A stretch of DNA of 64,000 bases from Winogradskyella pelagia. GTDB lineage: Bacteria; Bacteroidota; Bacteroidia; Flavobacteriales; Flavobacteriaceae. The position numbers and the translations under genes were made by a program. Below are positions 16,880 through 24,547 of the stretch, piece by piece; within the stretch, counting starts at the first letter, position 1, and the number at the start of each line of letters is the position of its first letter. Where the stretch lies: the NCBI RefSeq assembly GCF_017581965.1, contig NZ_JAGEVF010000002.1, positions 124,001 to 188,000 on the forward strand, in the 5' to 3' direction. A model generated the notes under the pieces. That model saw only the letters and a list, made by a program, of their open reading frames with translations, made no database searches and was not told where the DNA came from.

Positions 16880-18019
16880 CTAGTTTTCCGATTTTAAATG
16901 GCTAGGAGACTGACCCGTTAATTTTTTAACGGCTCTATTAAAGGATGCTTTAGAGTTGAAACCAGCTTCAAACGCCAAGCTCAATAAAGTGAAATTACTG
17001 TTTTTTGGGTCTTTGAGTAGTAATTTAAGCTCTTCAATTCTATATTCGTTGACGAAGTCATTAAACTTTTTGTGGAATAATAGATTTAAACATTTTGTAA
17101 CGAGATAGGATTTTTCTTCAATACTTTCAGATAAAATATTGAGCGTTAAATCTGGATTTTTAAAAACCTTTGCTTCAATCATTATAGATTTAAGCTTATC
17201 TGCAATGGGCTTTAGTTGTGCAGTTTCTTTATCATTAAGAATATATTTTTGTTTTAGAACGATATCTTGTTTTCTGTTAAACCCTTCTAGTCCTAACCAA
17301 TAGGTAATTAATGCCATACCTATAAAAATAGGGTAATGATAAGACCTGTTAAATGCATAATCTAAGAAGATAAAATCGATAAGGACAACCAAAAGAATAG
17401 TAATGGCATACCATTTCATTATTCTTAAGATTCGGCTAATCCAATCTGTTTTATGCGGAATGACTTGGTAAGTTTCATAATCTTTCACAGACAGCATGCG
17501 TTCAGATTTAAGGATGTAAAAAATCACTAGTCCGGCACTAATGATATACTGAGTTGGGTAATGCATCCAAACTACGTAGCCCCAATAGCCCAGCCAAGAC
17601 AAGCTTTCTCGAGTACCATCCCAGAAAAAATTTTGAGTTTTAATAAAATTACTCCAAAGAAATTCAATTAAAACAGGAAGAAAATGGATCCAATCGTATT
17701 TAAAACTCAATTTAAATTGAGGGCTAACGTATGCTTTGGTAAAAAAGTAAATGAGTGCGCCGTAAATCCAATTAAATTCTAGAAAAACATGATAAAAAAT
17801 ATCATAGTTTCCTAAACCAAACAGTTTAAAGATTTCAACAATGAGTCTATAAGAAAAAAAGAAAAGAATAGTGGCTAGAAATCGGTTTGCTGTTCTATTG
17901 GGATTTTGGTTAATCCATAAAATCGCACCGTAAATCAAGCCTTGAAGTGCTCCAATAGACAATAAAATAATAAATACTAACTCTAAGGGTTTCATCTCCC
18001 TAAAGATAAGCAACATCAT
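16880..18019 (-). CDS. AraC-family regulator with seven-membrane-helix N-terminal domain
   Basis: A 379-residue protein whose first ~245 residues form about seven hydrophobic segments and whose last ~100 residues are an AraC-type helix-turn-helix pair (FTLLSLAFEAGFNSKASFNRAVKK near 340-363, then a GQSPSHLK tail). It would sense a signal in or across the membrane and bind DNA from the cytoplasmic end. The ATG at 18019 follows the stop of the arsenosugar glycosyltransferase directly; an ATG at 17995 (MKPLELVF) is an equally good start just before the first membrane helix. Its tight spacing behind the arsenosugar genes suggests it may regulate them, though the secreted-protein pair downstream is another candidate target. 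Confidence 0.82.
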   Translation of the reverse strand: MMLLIFREMKPLELVFIILLSIGALQGLIYGAILWINQNPNRTANRFLATILFFFSYRLIVEIFKLFGLGNYDIFYHVFLEFNWIYGALIYFFTKAYVSPQFKLSFKYDWIHFLPVLIEFLWSNFIKTQNFFWDGTRESLSWLGYWGYVVWMHYPTQYIISAGLVIFYILKSERMLSVKDYETYQVIPHKTDWISRILRIMKWYAITILLVVLIDFIFLDYAFNRSYHYPIFIGMALITYWLGLEGFNRKQDIVLKQKYILNDKETAQLKPIADKLKSIMIEAKVFKNPDLTLNILSESIEEKSYLVTKCLNLLFHKKFNDFVNEYRIEELKLLLKDPKNSNFTLLSLAFEAGFNSKASFNRAVKKLTGQSPSHLKSEN

Positions 18020-18715
18020 TTATGAAGCAATATACTTTTTATAGTAAGCGAGTAACTCATCTGCATTGGCGCCAAACCATCGTTTTACGTAGATAGTCCA
18101 AAAATGGTACTGCAATTTCCAGACACCAACCTTTTTGTAGAGACGCGCAGAGGTTTTTATTTTTTTGTTGATAACAACAAACGCCTTTCGTTTGTATAAT
18201 TCGTTTATTAAGATATTGTCTTCGTAAATGATGTAATTCTCGTTATAACCTCCAATCTCTTCAAAAAGTGCTTTGGTAATAAATTGACTTTGATCGCCTC
18301 CTCGGCAAGGTCTCCAGTTAAATTGTGTGAGCCAACTGGCTAGTTTTAACCACCAATGGCTACTATCAAACTGCATTCTAAAACATCCGGCGAAATTTTC
18401 TTTTTCAACTTCATCTATAATGTATGTATCGAAATCCTTTGGAGGGAAAGCATCTGCATGCAAAAAGTAAAGAATTGAACCTTTAGCTTGTTTCGCTCCT
18501 AGATTCATCTGTTTTGCCCTGCCTTTTTCTGAAGTACGTAAGGTGATGCCATTAATTGCTTTTACGATAGCTTGAGAACCGTCAGTACTGCCACCATCAA
18601 CCACAGTAATTTCTGCAATATTTGAAGGGGAGCTATTTGCCAAAAGATGCTTAAGGAGCGGTCCTATACATTCGTTTTCATTGAGTATGGGAATAATAAT
18701 AGAAATACTATTCAT
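18020..18715 (-). CDS. TIGR04283-type arsenosugar biosynthesis glycosyltransferase
   Basis: A 231-residue GT2 enzyme beginning ISIIIPILNE, with a VVDGGSTDGS acidic segment near 38-47, a FLHADAFPP metal-binding motif near 89-97 and the GGDQSQF segment near 138-144. This combination is the TIGR04283 family, which occurs almost only beside arsenosugar genes. It probably attaches or processes the ribosyl-arsenic moiety; the exact step is not established here. Its start overlaps the end of the DUF547 gene by eight bases, so translation is coupled. The regulator follows immediately downstream. Confidence 0.85.
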   Translation of the reverse strand: MNSISIIIPILNENECIGPLLKHLLANSSPSNIAEITVVDGGSTDGSQAIVKAINGITLRTSEKGRAKQMNLGAKQAKGSILYFLHADAFPPKDFDTYIIDEVEKENFAGCFRMQFDSSHWWLKLASWLTQFNWRPCRGGDQSQFITKALFEEIGGYNENYIIYEDNILINELYKRKAFVVINKKIKTSARLYKKVGVWKLQYHFWTIYVKRWFGANADELLAYYKKYIAS

Positions 18716-19403
18716 TTAAATCCCAATTATAATCTAAATATGAAATCTTAGCCTTTGGCGCAATTTCAACATTCGAATATAGACTGATAAAGCCTCTTAA
18801 ACTATTATTAGCTTTAAAGTCTTTTGCAAACCACTTGAAAATTTTTGACAGTTCTAAACGGTCTTTTGAAATTTTATTTTTTGAGCTGTCAGACAAAAAC
18901 TCTTGTGTTGCTTTGCTGAGTTGTTGTTCTATTGCATCTGCAGTATAGGCTTCGTTTAGAAGTTTTGGGCAGGACACTGAAGCACATACAATGGCAAAAT
19001 GAATTCGAGGCTCTCCCATTTTACGCAAAATCTTATGCTCAATATCATTTAGGCTCATCGTTTTGTCACCAAAATGCCAAAGAGGTTGATCCCATGGTTT
19101 TTTGAGTTCTTTAATACTATTAATGGGATAGTGTCTAAGTATCAAATCAATAGTTAGAGCATTGTAGGCATTAATCCAATAGGCAAGTTTCTCATTCTTT
19201 GCCCAATTCTCAGTTGGCATATTATTTTGTAGTACTGAGATATAATTTTCTAAATCTTCTGTATTGTTTTGTATACCTTGGTAATCCACATTGCCATTTG
19301 AAGACACATGTGCTTTGAGGAGATTATTCCAAATATCATGACTTGGTTGTGCGTATATTAAGGCACTCCAAAAGATTGTAAATAGAACTAAATAGAATTT
19401 CAT
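18708..19403 (-). CDS. DUF547 domain protein, secreted, within arsenosugar cluster
   Basis: A 231-residue protein with a signal peptide (1-18, ending IYAQ). The DUF547 pattern is clear: a KLAYWINAYNALTIDLIL segment near 74-91 and an IHFAIVCASVSCPKL segment near 135-149 with two cysteines. The fold is distantly related to papain-like and transglutaminase-like proteins, but no reaction is established for it. It lies in the arsenosugar cluster and overlaps the TIGR04283 gene by eight bases, so it is a candidate for an unassigned extracytoplasmic step. An alternative is a general envelope protein that happens to be adjacent. Confidence 0.82.
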   Translation of the reverse strand: MKFYLVLFTIFWSALIYAQPSHDIWNNLLKAHVSSNGNVDYQGIQNNTEDLENYISVLQNNMPTENWAKNEKLAYWINAYNALTIDLILRHYPINSIKELKKPWDQPLWHFGDKTMSLNDIEHKILRKMGEPRIHFAIVCASVSCPKLLNEAYTADAIEQQLSKATQEFLSDSSKNKISKDRLELSKIFKWFAKDFKANNSLRGFISLYSNVEIAPKAKISYLDYNWDLNE

Positions 19404-19500
19404 TATATTTTTAAATTCACGCTTATGTGACTTTTATTTAGTCTTTAACTCATAGGTCTCCTTACGAGATGTCGTCAAATCTAATTATTTCGGATGCTTG

Positions 19501-20469
19501 TTAGCAGCATCCTCCACCATCGTAATGAAATGTGGATTCAGAAATAAAGATATCATCTCTATTGAGATTGCTCAAGGCGGCCGCTGTTTTATCGCAAACG
19601 GCTAAAGGTTGATTTTTAAGTAATACATGACCTGCCTTATCATCAAAATATTGGTTTTCTCCATAATAAATAGCAGCTTTACCTGTAAAAATACAAGGGC
19701 CATCTTCTGGCATTGGGTCTTTAATTGCAGCTACTTCAATGGACTCAATATAAATTAAATCATCAGTAGGGTAGTGCTTAGGGTCTAATATGCGGTATGG
19801 TTTCCTCGCTCTAATTTCTATAGTGCCAAAACCTGCATCTGTTAGGGTTTTTACATAATCTGAAATGGTTAAGCTACCACTCAAACAAAGTGCTCTCAAT
19901 CGCTCGTCATTTCTTAAGGCAGTGTTCATGGGTTGCTCACACGTTGGATCACTCATTACTAGGCGACCATGTGGTTTAAGAACGCGATACATTTCATCTA
20001 TAGCCTGTTTTAAATCATTCTCTTTAAAGATGTTAAATAGACAGTTTTGAGCTGCCACATCAATGCTGTTGTCAGCAACGGGTAAGTTCATGGCGTCTCC
20101 TTTTTTTAAGTCCACAAATTCCGATTTAAACCAAGGGTTTAAGGCTTCTGCTTCTTTAAAATTTTTCCGAGAAGCTTCCAGCATTTCATCCACAACATCT
20201 ACACCTATAACACCACTTTTTTGTCTACTGAAATAGGCAAACTGTAATAATTCCATACCACCTCCTACACCAACGTACAAAATTTTAGGGGTATTGGTTA
20301 AATCTCTTGCGTGCACAGTAGATCCACAGCCATAGTTCATTTCTTGCATTATTCTAGGGATTTTTAATCCTGGCAACTCCCAAATGGGATTGGTGGTGCA
20401 ACACAAACCAACATCTGGTGTTAATGCAGCTTCCTTATAAACATTATGAGTGGTGTCTAGATAACTCAT
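19501..20469 (-). CDS. arsM: Arsenosugar biosynthesis arsenite methyltransferase ArsM
   Basis: A 322-residue class I SAM-dependent methyltransferase. The SAM-binding glycine loop is ILYVGVGGG at about 63-71, with VIGVDVVDEML near 87-97. Cysteines at 23-24 and 48, plus a terminal GGGCC (C321-C322), provide the thiolates expected for As(III) binding. The product of repeated methylation is dimethylarsenite, the substrate of ArsS. This is the long ArsM form of arsenosugar clusters, with ~110 residues after the methyltransferase core. It is directly abutted by the purine nucleoside phosphorylase (no gap) and followed after 97 bases by DUF547. General ubiquinone or arsenite methyltransferases lack the paired terminal cysteines in this context. 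Confidence 0.9.
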   Translation of the reverse strand: MSYLDTTHNVYKEAALTPDVGLCCTTNPIWELPGLKIPRIMQEMNYGCGSTVHARDLTNTPKILYVGVGGGMELLQFAYFSRQKSGVIGVDVVDEMLEASRKNFKEAEALNPWFKSEFVDLKKGDAMNLPVADNSIDVAAQNCLFNIFKENDLKQAIDEMYRVLKPHGRLVMSDPTCEQPMNTALRNDERLRALCLSGSLTISDYVKTLTDAGFGTIEIRARKPYRILDPKHYPTDDLIYIESIEVAAIKDPMPEDGPCIFTGKAAIYYGENQYFDDKAGHVLLKNQPLAVCDKTAAALSNLNRDDIFISESTFHYDGGGCC

Positions 20470-21282
20470 TTATATAGTTTTAATTAGTTCTTTGAAAAGG
20501 GTTATCATATGTGGTTCTGCTTTGGCAGCCATTGCAATAATGTCGTCAATATTGATAGGTTCTAAATGGTCTGGGTCGCATTCATCGGTTAGTACAGAAA
20601 CAGCAGCTGCTTTTAGTCCTAAGTGGTTAGCCACAATAATCTCTGGGACGGTACTCATCCCTACAGCATCTGCGCCAATAATTTTGAGCATTCTGTATTC
20701 TGCTCGTGTTTCTAATTGTGGTCCAACGACACTGGCATAAACACCTTTATGTAAATTGATACCATTGGTTTTTGCAATAGCTTCAAATTTATAATTTAAG
20801 TCAGCGTCATACGGAGCACTCATATCCGTAAATCGTGTTCCTAATTCGGCAACGCCTTTAAATGCTAATGGTGAATTTCCTTGCAGATTAATATGGTCAT
20901 CAATTAACATTAAGTCACCTTTTTTAAAATTGAGATTTATAGCACCTGCTGCATTTGAGACTAAAAGTGTTAATACACCTAACTTTTCCATGATTCTAAC
21001 CGGGAAGGTAACATCTTGTAAAGAATAGCCTTCATAAACATGAAACCGCCCTTGCATTATCACGACTTTCTTTCCTTCTAAGGTCCCATAAATGAGTTTG
21101 CCTTTATGAAATTCTACGGTGGCGGTAGGGAAATTAGGAATGTGGTTATAACTTGTTTGAACCTCAATAGCTACGTGATTGAGAAGTTGGCCTAAACCTG
21201 TGCCTAGAATAATTCCAATTTCAGGTTTATCAAATCCTTTTTGCTTGAGGTATTCGGTACTTTCGGTAATTTGTTTAATCAT
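20470..21282 (-). CDS. Purine nucleoside phosphorylase (trimeric family), arsenosugar-associated
   Basis: A 270-residue phosphorylase of the PNP/MTAP trimeric family: GIILGTGLG at 23-31 (phosphate site), QGRFHVYEGYS near 77-87, SNAAGA near 108-113 and GADAVGMSTVPE near 195-206 are all intact. In the VSVLTDECDPD segment near 228-238 the residue that, in family comparisons, separates 6-oxopurine enzymes (Asn) from MTAP (Asp) reads Asp, to my eye. ArsS adds a 5'-deoxyadenosyl group to dimethylarsenite, so an enzyme that removes adenine from the product is needed; this gene sits between arsM and the TIGR04282 gene, overlapping the latter by eight bases. A housekeeping inosine/guanosine role is also possible. 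Confidence 0.85.
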   Translation of the reverse strand: MIKQITESTEYLKQKGFDKPEIGIILGTGLGQLLNHVAIEVQTSYNHIPNFPTATVEFHKGKLIYGTLEGKKVVIMQGRFHVYEGYSLQDVTFPVRIMEKLGVLTLLVSNAAGAINLNFKKGDLMLIDDHINLQGNSPLAFKGVAELGTRFTDMSAPYDADLNYKFEAIAKTNGINLHKGVYASVVGPQLETRAEYRMLKIIGADAVGMSTVPEIIVANHLGLKAAAVSVLTDECDPDHLEPINIDDIIAMAAKAEPHMITLFKELIKTI

Positions 21283-21904
21283 TTAACTGCTGAATTTTTT
21301 CTTGCAATTTAAGGTTAGATTTATAAAATGATGAATCAATTAAGTCTTCAAAAGTGTCAATGTCATTTAAGTTTTCTAAAGTTGCCACACTACGATTTAG
21401 TTCATCCAATTCTTCAATGGAAACCTTAAGTAAGTTTGGCTGACTCCATGGTTTGTCTTTGAAAATATTGGGAATTAAAGTGTTCATTCCAATCAAATAA
21501 TAACCACCGTCATCTGCTGGTCCAAAGACCACATCATTATTATCTAGAGATGAAATGGCTCTTTCAATTAGTTGTTTATTTAAATCAGGTAAGTCAGAAC
21601 CAATTAAAACGATTTTATCATATCCTAAATTGAACCCATCGCGAAACGCATTGAGCATACGATCTCCTAAATTATCACCCAATTGAACATGTTTTGAGGT
21701 ATTAGACCATAACTCAGAAACCACGTTTTGTGAAAAATAAACCCTGATGTCCTCTTCTAGATTCAAGGTTACATGTTCCGTTAATTTTACAAGTTCTGAG
21801 TAAACCTCATAAGCACCATAATCACCAATCGTCTTCGCTAAGCGGGTTTTAACCGTTCCGATTTCAAGATTTTTTACAAAAACAATAACTAATGCTCTAC
21901 TCAT
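21275..21904 (-). CDS. TIGR04282-type arsenosugar biosynthesis glycosyltransferase
   Basis: A 209-residue protein of the nucleotide-diphospho-sugar transferase fold. It shows KTRLAKTIG near 19-27, GDNLGDRM near 76-83, VLIGSDLPDL near 99-108 and DDGGYYLIGM near 131-140, the pattern of the TIGR04282 family (DUF2064-like, CofC-related fold). Members are found with arsM and arsS in arsenosugar operons. It may activate or transfer the glycerol- or sugar-containing aglycone; the precise substrate is not known. It overlaps both neighbours by eight bases. Confidence 0.86.
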   Translation of the reverse strand: MSRALVIVFVKNLEIGTVKTRLAKTIGDYGAYEVYSELVKLTEHVTLNLEEDIRVYFSQNVVSELWSNTSKHVQLGDNLGDRMLNAFRDGFNLGYDKIVLIGSDLPDLNKQLIERAISSLDNNDVVFGPADDGGYYLIGMNTLIPNIFKDKPWSQPNLLKVSIEELDELNRSVATLENLNDIDTFEDLIDSSFYKSNLKLQEKIQQLND

Positions 21905-22400
21905 AGACTTTTATTCCTTTGTTTAAATATTTGCCCCAACGTTTTGAATAAGCATGAATGCTATCTGTTGAATTGTTTTTTAAATTATAAACTGGCAAAT
22001 TTTTATTTTTCCATTCAAAAATACCACCATAAAGATTGTAAATATTGGTGTAACCAGCATCCTTAAGTTGTTCTGCAATATCCTCTGATCTTACACCAAT
22101 AGAACAATACACAACAATAGGTTTAGTCGTGTCTTTGAGGCTACTTGTTGTAGCTTGTAAATTAAAATTATCATAGCCTACGTAAATGGCGTTTTTAAGA
22201 TGGCTCACTTGGAATTCTTCTATTTCCCTAGCATCTAGAATTAAAACTTCGTCTTGTTGCGCTCTAAGATTTTCAGTTGAAATATATGTAATACTTTCAG
22301 AGTTGTATTTGCTTAAAACTTCAGATAAATTTTCTTGAGCGAATCCATTAAAGCCAGTAACTATTAAAACCGAAAGCAAATAAATTTTAATCATAGTCAT
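21897..22400 (-). CDS. Secreted rhodanese-like domain protein in arsenosugar cluster
   Basis: A 167-residue protein with a signal peptide (MTMIKIYLLSVLIVTGFNGFAQ) and one rhodanese domain: VLILDAREIEEFQVSHL near 48-64 and the catalytic loop CSIGVRS near 103-109 with the expected active Cys. I use the ATG at 22400 because it forms a one-base TAATG overlap with the arsS stop; an ATG seven codons upstream is possible. As an exported sulfurtransferase its role here is unclear. It could handle thio-arsenicals or persulfide in the periplasm, which is inference. It overlaps the TIGR04282 gene by eight bases. Confidence 0.83.
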   Translation of the reverse strand: MTMIKIYLLSVLIVTGFNGFAQENLSEVLSKYNSESITYISTENLRAQQDEVLILDAREIEEFQVSHLKNAIYVGYDNFNLQATTSSLKDTTKPIVVYCSIGVRSEDIAEQLKDAGYTNIYNLYGGIFEWKNKNLPVYNLKNNSTDSIHAYSKRWGKYLNKGIKVYE

Positions 22401-23455
22401 TAGGCTACTGTTCCTTGACAACTACTACCAGCACCAGCGGTGCAGCCATAGCAATGTTGAGAAATTACAATTTTTCGGCCTTCTAGAAGGTCTTCATTAT
22501 ATTCTGAAATGTGCTTTGCCTTACTGTTAACAGGAAGTTCTAACATTTGATTGAAATCACAATCGTATAAATAGCCATCCCAACTTACAGAAAGCGTGTT
22601 TGTGCACATCACATTTGCCACTGCTGAGGGGTTATAGGCTTCAACCAAAGCAAACATATAATCTTCATAATTTTCAGAAGCAATTAGGTAATCCAAGAAG
22701 CGACTGATGGGAAGATTGGTAATAGCAAACAAATTATGAAAATGAATATTAAAATCCTCTAATAATGCTTTCTTAAAATCCTTCTCCAGTGATGCTTGGT
22801 CTCCAGGTAGGAATGCACCAGAAGGATTGTAAACCAAATCGAGTCTTAAATTACTATCTGGCATGCCATAGCCAATGGCATTTAAATCTTTAAGGGCCTG
22901 GATAGATTTATCAAAAACGCCATCACCACGTTGCTTGTCAGTTTTGCCACGTGTCCAATGTGGCATAGAGCTAACTACATGTACATTATATGTTTTGAAG
23001 AATTCTGGTAAATCGTGATACTTTTTGTTAGCTCTTATAATGGTGAGATTAGAGCGTACAATAAAATCTTTAATACCAACTTTTGATGCCTCCTCAACAA
23101 ACCATCTAAAATTCGGGTTCATTTCAGGTGCACCTCCGGTAAGATCTAAGGTGTGGGCTCCTGTTTTTTTAATCACATCCAAGCATTGTTGCATGGTGTC
23201 TTTGGTCATTATTTCTTTTCGGTCTGGACCAGCATCCACGTGGCAATGTGAGCATACTTGGTTGCACATATAACCAACATTTATCTGCAAAATTTCCAGT
23301 TTTTTTGCCTTTAGCGGAAATTGGTTGGTCTCTGCAATTTTATCTGCAAATTTTGGCAGCTCACCACTTTGGAAAAGACCATTAGATAAAATTTCCAACT
23401 GCCTTTTTTTATTAGCGAGTTCGCTCTCTCGCTTCAATAAGGATTTTGTTGCCAT
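22400..23455 (-). CDS. arsS: Arsenosugar biosynthesis radical SAM protein ArsS
   Basis: A 351-residue radical SAM enzyme. The cluster-binding CxxxCxxC is C64, C68, C71 (GYMCNQVCSHC), with the GGAPE SAM-binding segment near 106-110. The C-terminus carries C335, C338 and C346 (CYGCTAGAGSSC), typical of the ArsS/DUF3641 domain and probably binding another cluster or arsenic. ArsS family enzymes attach the 5'-deoxyadenosyl radical to dimethylarsenite to give dimethylarsinoyl-deoxyadenosine, the precursor of arsenosugars. It is followed by the rhodanese gene with a one-base TAATG overlap and preceded by the AhpD-like gene 77 bases away. Assignment is firm; the activity is known from cyanobacterial homologues. 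Confidence 0.92.
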   Translation of the reverse strand: MATKSLLKRESELANKKRQLEILSNGLFQSGELPKFADKIAETNQFPLKAKKLEILQINVGYMCNQVCSHCHVDAGPDRKEIMTKDTMQQCLDVIKKTGAHTLDLTGGAPEMNPNFRWFVEEASKVGIKDFIVRSNLTIIRANKKYHDLPEFFKTYNVHVVSSMPHWTRGKTDKQRGDGVFDKSIQALKDLNAIGYGMPDSNLRLDLVYNPSGAFLPGDQASLEKDFKKALLEDFNIHFHNLFAITNLPISRFLDYLIASENYEDYMFALVEAYNPSAVANVMCTNTLSVSWDGYLYDCDFNQMLELPVNSKAKHISEYNEDLLEGRKIVISQHCYGCTAGAGSSCQGTVA

Positions 23456-23532
23456 TATTAATTTTTCTTTTTCAATTTTATCCCAATAGGATAATTAACT
23501 GTAGCAATTATATAAAAAGTCAAACCTCAAAA

Positions 23533-23868
23533 TTACATTTCAAGTTTGTTGACTTTATTCATCATTTGTACGCCATGAACCAAAGAGGCTCCTCCTCTAA
23601 TAGCTCCCGCAACATGCAGTGCTTCCATCATTTCTTCTTTAGTAATACCGCGTTGTAAGCCATCTCCTGTATAGGCATCAATACAATAGGGGCATTGAAT
23701 TGTGTGTGCCACAGCTAAGGCAATCAATGATTTTTCCCTAGCCGACAAGTGGCCTTCTTCAAACACTTTGCCGTAATAATCAAAAAATTTAGCACCTAAT
23801 TCTTCATTCCATTCTGATATTTTTCCGAATTTTTTTAGATCGGAAGGATCGTAATACGTTTTGGACAT
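23533..23868 (-). CDS. AhpD-like (carboxymuconolactone decarboxylase family) arsenosugar-associated protein
   Basis: A 111-residue all-alpha protein with the CxxC of the AhpD/CMD superfamily at C59-C62 (QCPYC), an upstream Glu (REKSLIALA, E45) and a downstream HVAGAIRGGASLVHG segment. TIGR04030-type proteins of this size are called arsenosugar biosynthesis-associated peroxidase-like proteins. It would act as a small thiol peroxidase or dithiol reductant, perhaps keeping methylated arsenic trivalent; that is inferred. It is the first gene of the minus-strand arsenosugar unit and has 171 bases upstream in which the promoter should lie. Confidence 0.85.
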   Translation of the reverse strand: MSKTYYDPSDLKKFGKISEWNEELGAKFFDYYGKVFEEGHLSAREKSLIALAVAHTIQCPYCIDAYTGDGLQRGITKEEMMEALHVAGAIRGGASLVHGVQMMNKVNKLEM

Positions 23869-24039
23869 AGTTTAAACAAGTATTGGATTGTACAAAATTT
23901 CAATATACTGCTTTTTGTCGAAGTCAATTGATATTGATTACAGAAAATTTTCTTAAAATATTACGCTTCAATTTCTTGTTTTTTTGGATGAAACGTAATT
24001 CCTATCTAGCTTTTCTGATTAGAATGGATAGTTTCTAAT

Positions 24040-24513
24040 CTAATATTGAATTTTATCTTCTTTTTTGTCCCAATAGTCAAAAGTTTTTAAGGTAATTTCC
24101 CGATCCACTTGAATAAATGGAATACTTCGTTGATTAAATGGAAGTGGAAGTTCGTCATAAATAAAAGCATCGTCAAATCCTGCTAGTGCGGCATCTTGTT
24201 TGTTTGACCCAAAATAAACCTTATTAGGTCTGGCCCAATAAATGGCACCTAAACACATAGGGCAGGGTTCGCAAGTGGTATAGATATCGCAATCCTCTAA
24301 TTGAAAAGAATTAAGTGTCTTGCACGCGTCTCTTATCGCTATAACTTCTGCGTGGGCTGTTGGGTCATTGGTTGAGGTTACTTTATTGTTACCTCTTCCA
24401 ACTATCTTACCATTTTTTACTACAATACATCCAAAAGGACCTCCTTCGTTGTTGTCCATACCTCTGTAGGCTTCCTGTATCGCAGCGCGCATAAACTTAT
24501 CCTTTGTGTCCAT
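24040..24513 (-). CDS. Nucleoside/guanine deaminase (CDA superfamily)
   Basis: A 157-residue zinc deaminase. The metal and catalytic residues are H54-A-E56 (TAHAEV) and C84, C87 (PCPMC). Overall length, the GGPFGCIVVKNG segment near 24-35 and the C-terminal domain-swap-type tail resemble guanine deaminase GuaD of Bacillus; TadA-type tRNA deaminases have the same core but a different basic C-terminus. It would convert guanine to xanthine in the cytoplasm. It is a stand-alone gene: 34 bases from the end of the hydroxyproline operon on the same strand but with no evident link. Gap 23869-24039 upstream of the AhpD gene contains no ORF. Confidence 0.8.
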   Translation of the reverse strand: MDTKDKFMRAAIQEAYRGMDNNEGGPFGCIVVKNGKIVGRGNNKVTSTNDPTAHAEVIAIRDACKTLNSFQLEDCDIYTTCEPCPMCLGAIYWARPNKVYFGSNKQDAALAGFDDAFIYDELPLPFNQRSIPFIQVDREITLKTFDYWDKKEDKIQY

Positions 24514-24547
24514 ACTTCAAAAATTTAAGGCAATATAAGCCTTATCA

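Noticed and set aside
23869-24039. Promoter for the arsenosugar operon
   Set aside because: The minus strand has TTGACT and TATATT-like elements but none fit the Bacteroidota spacing and -7 consensus, so I do not list a promoter.
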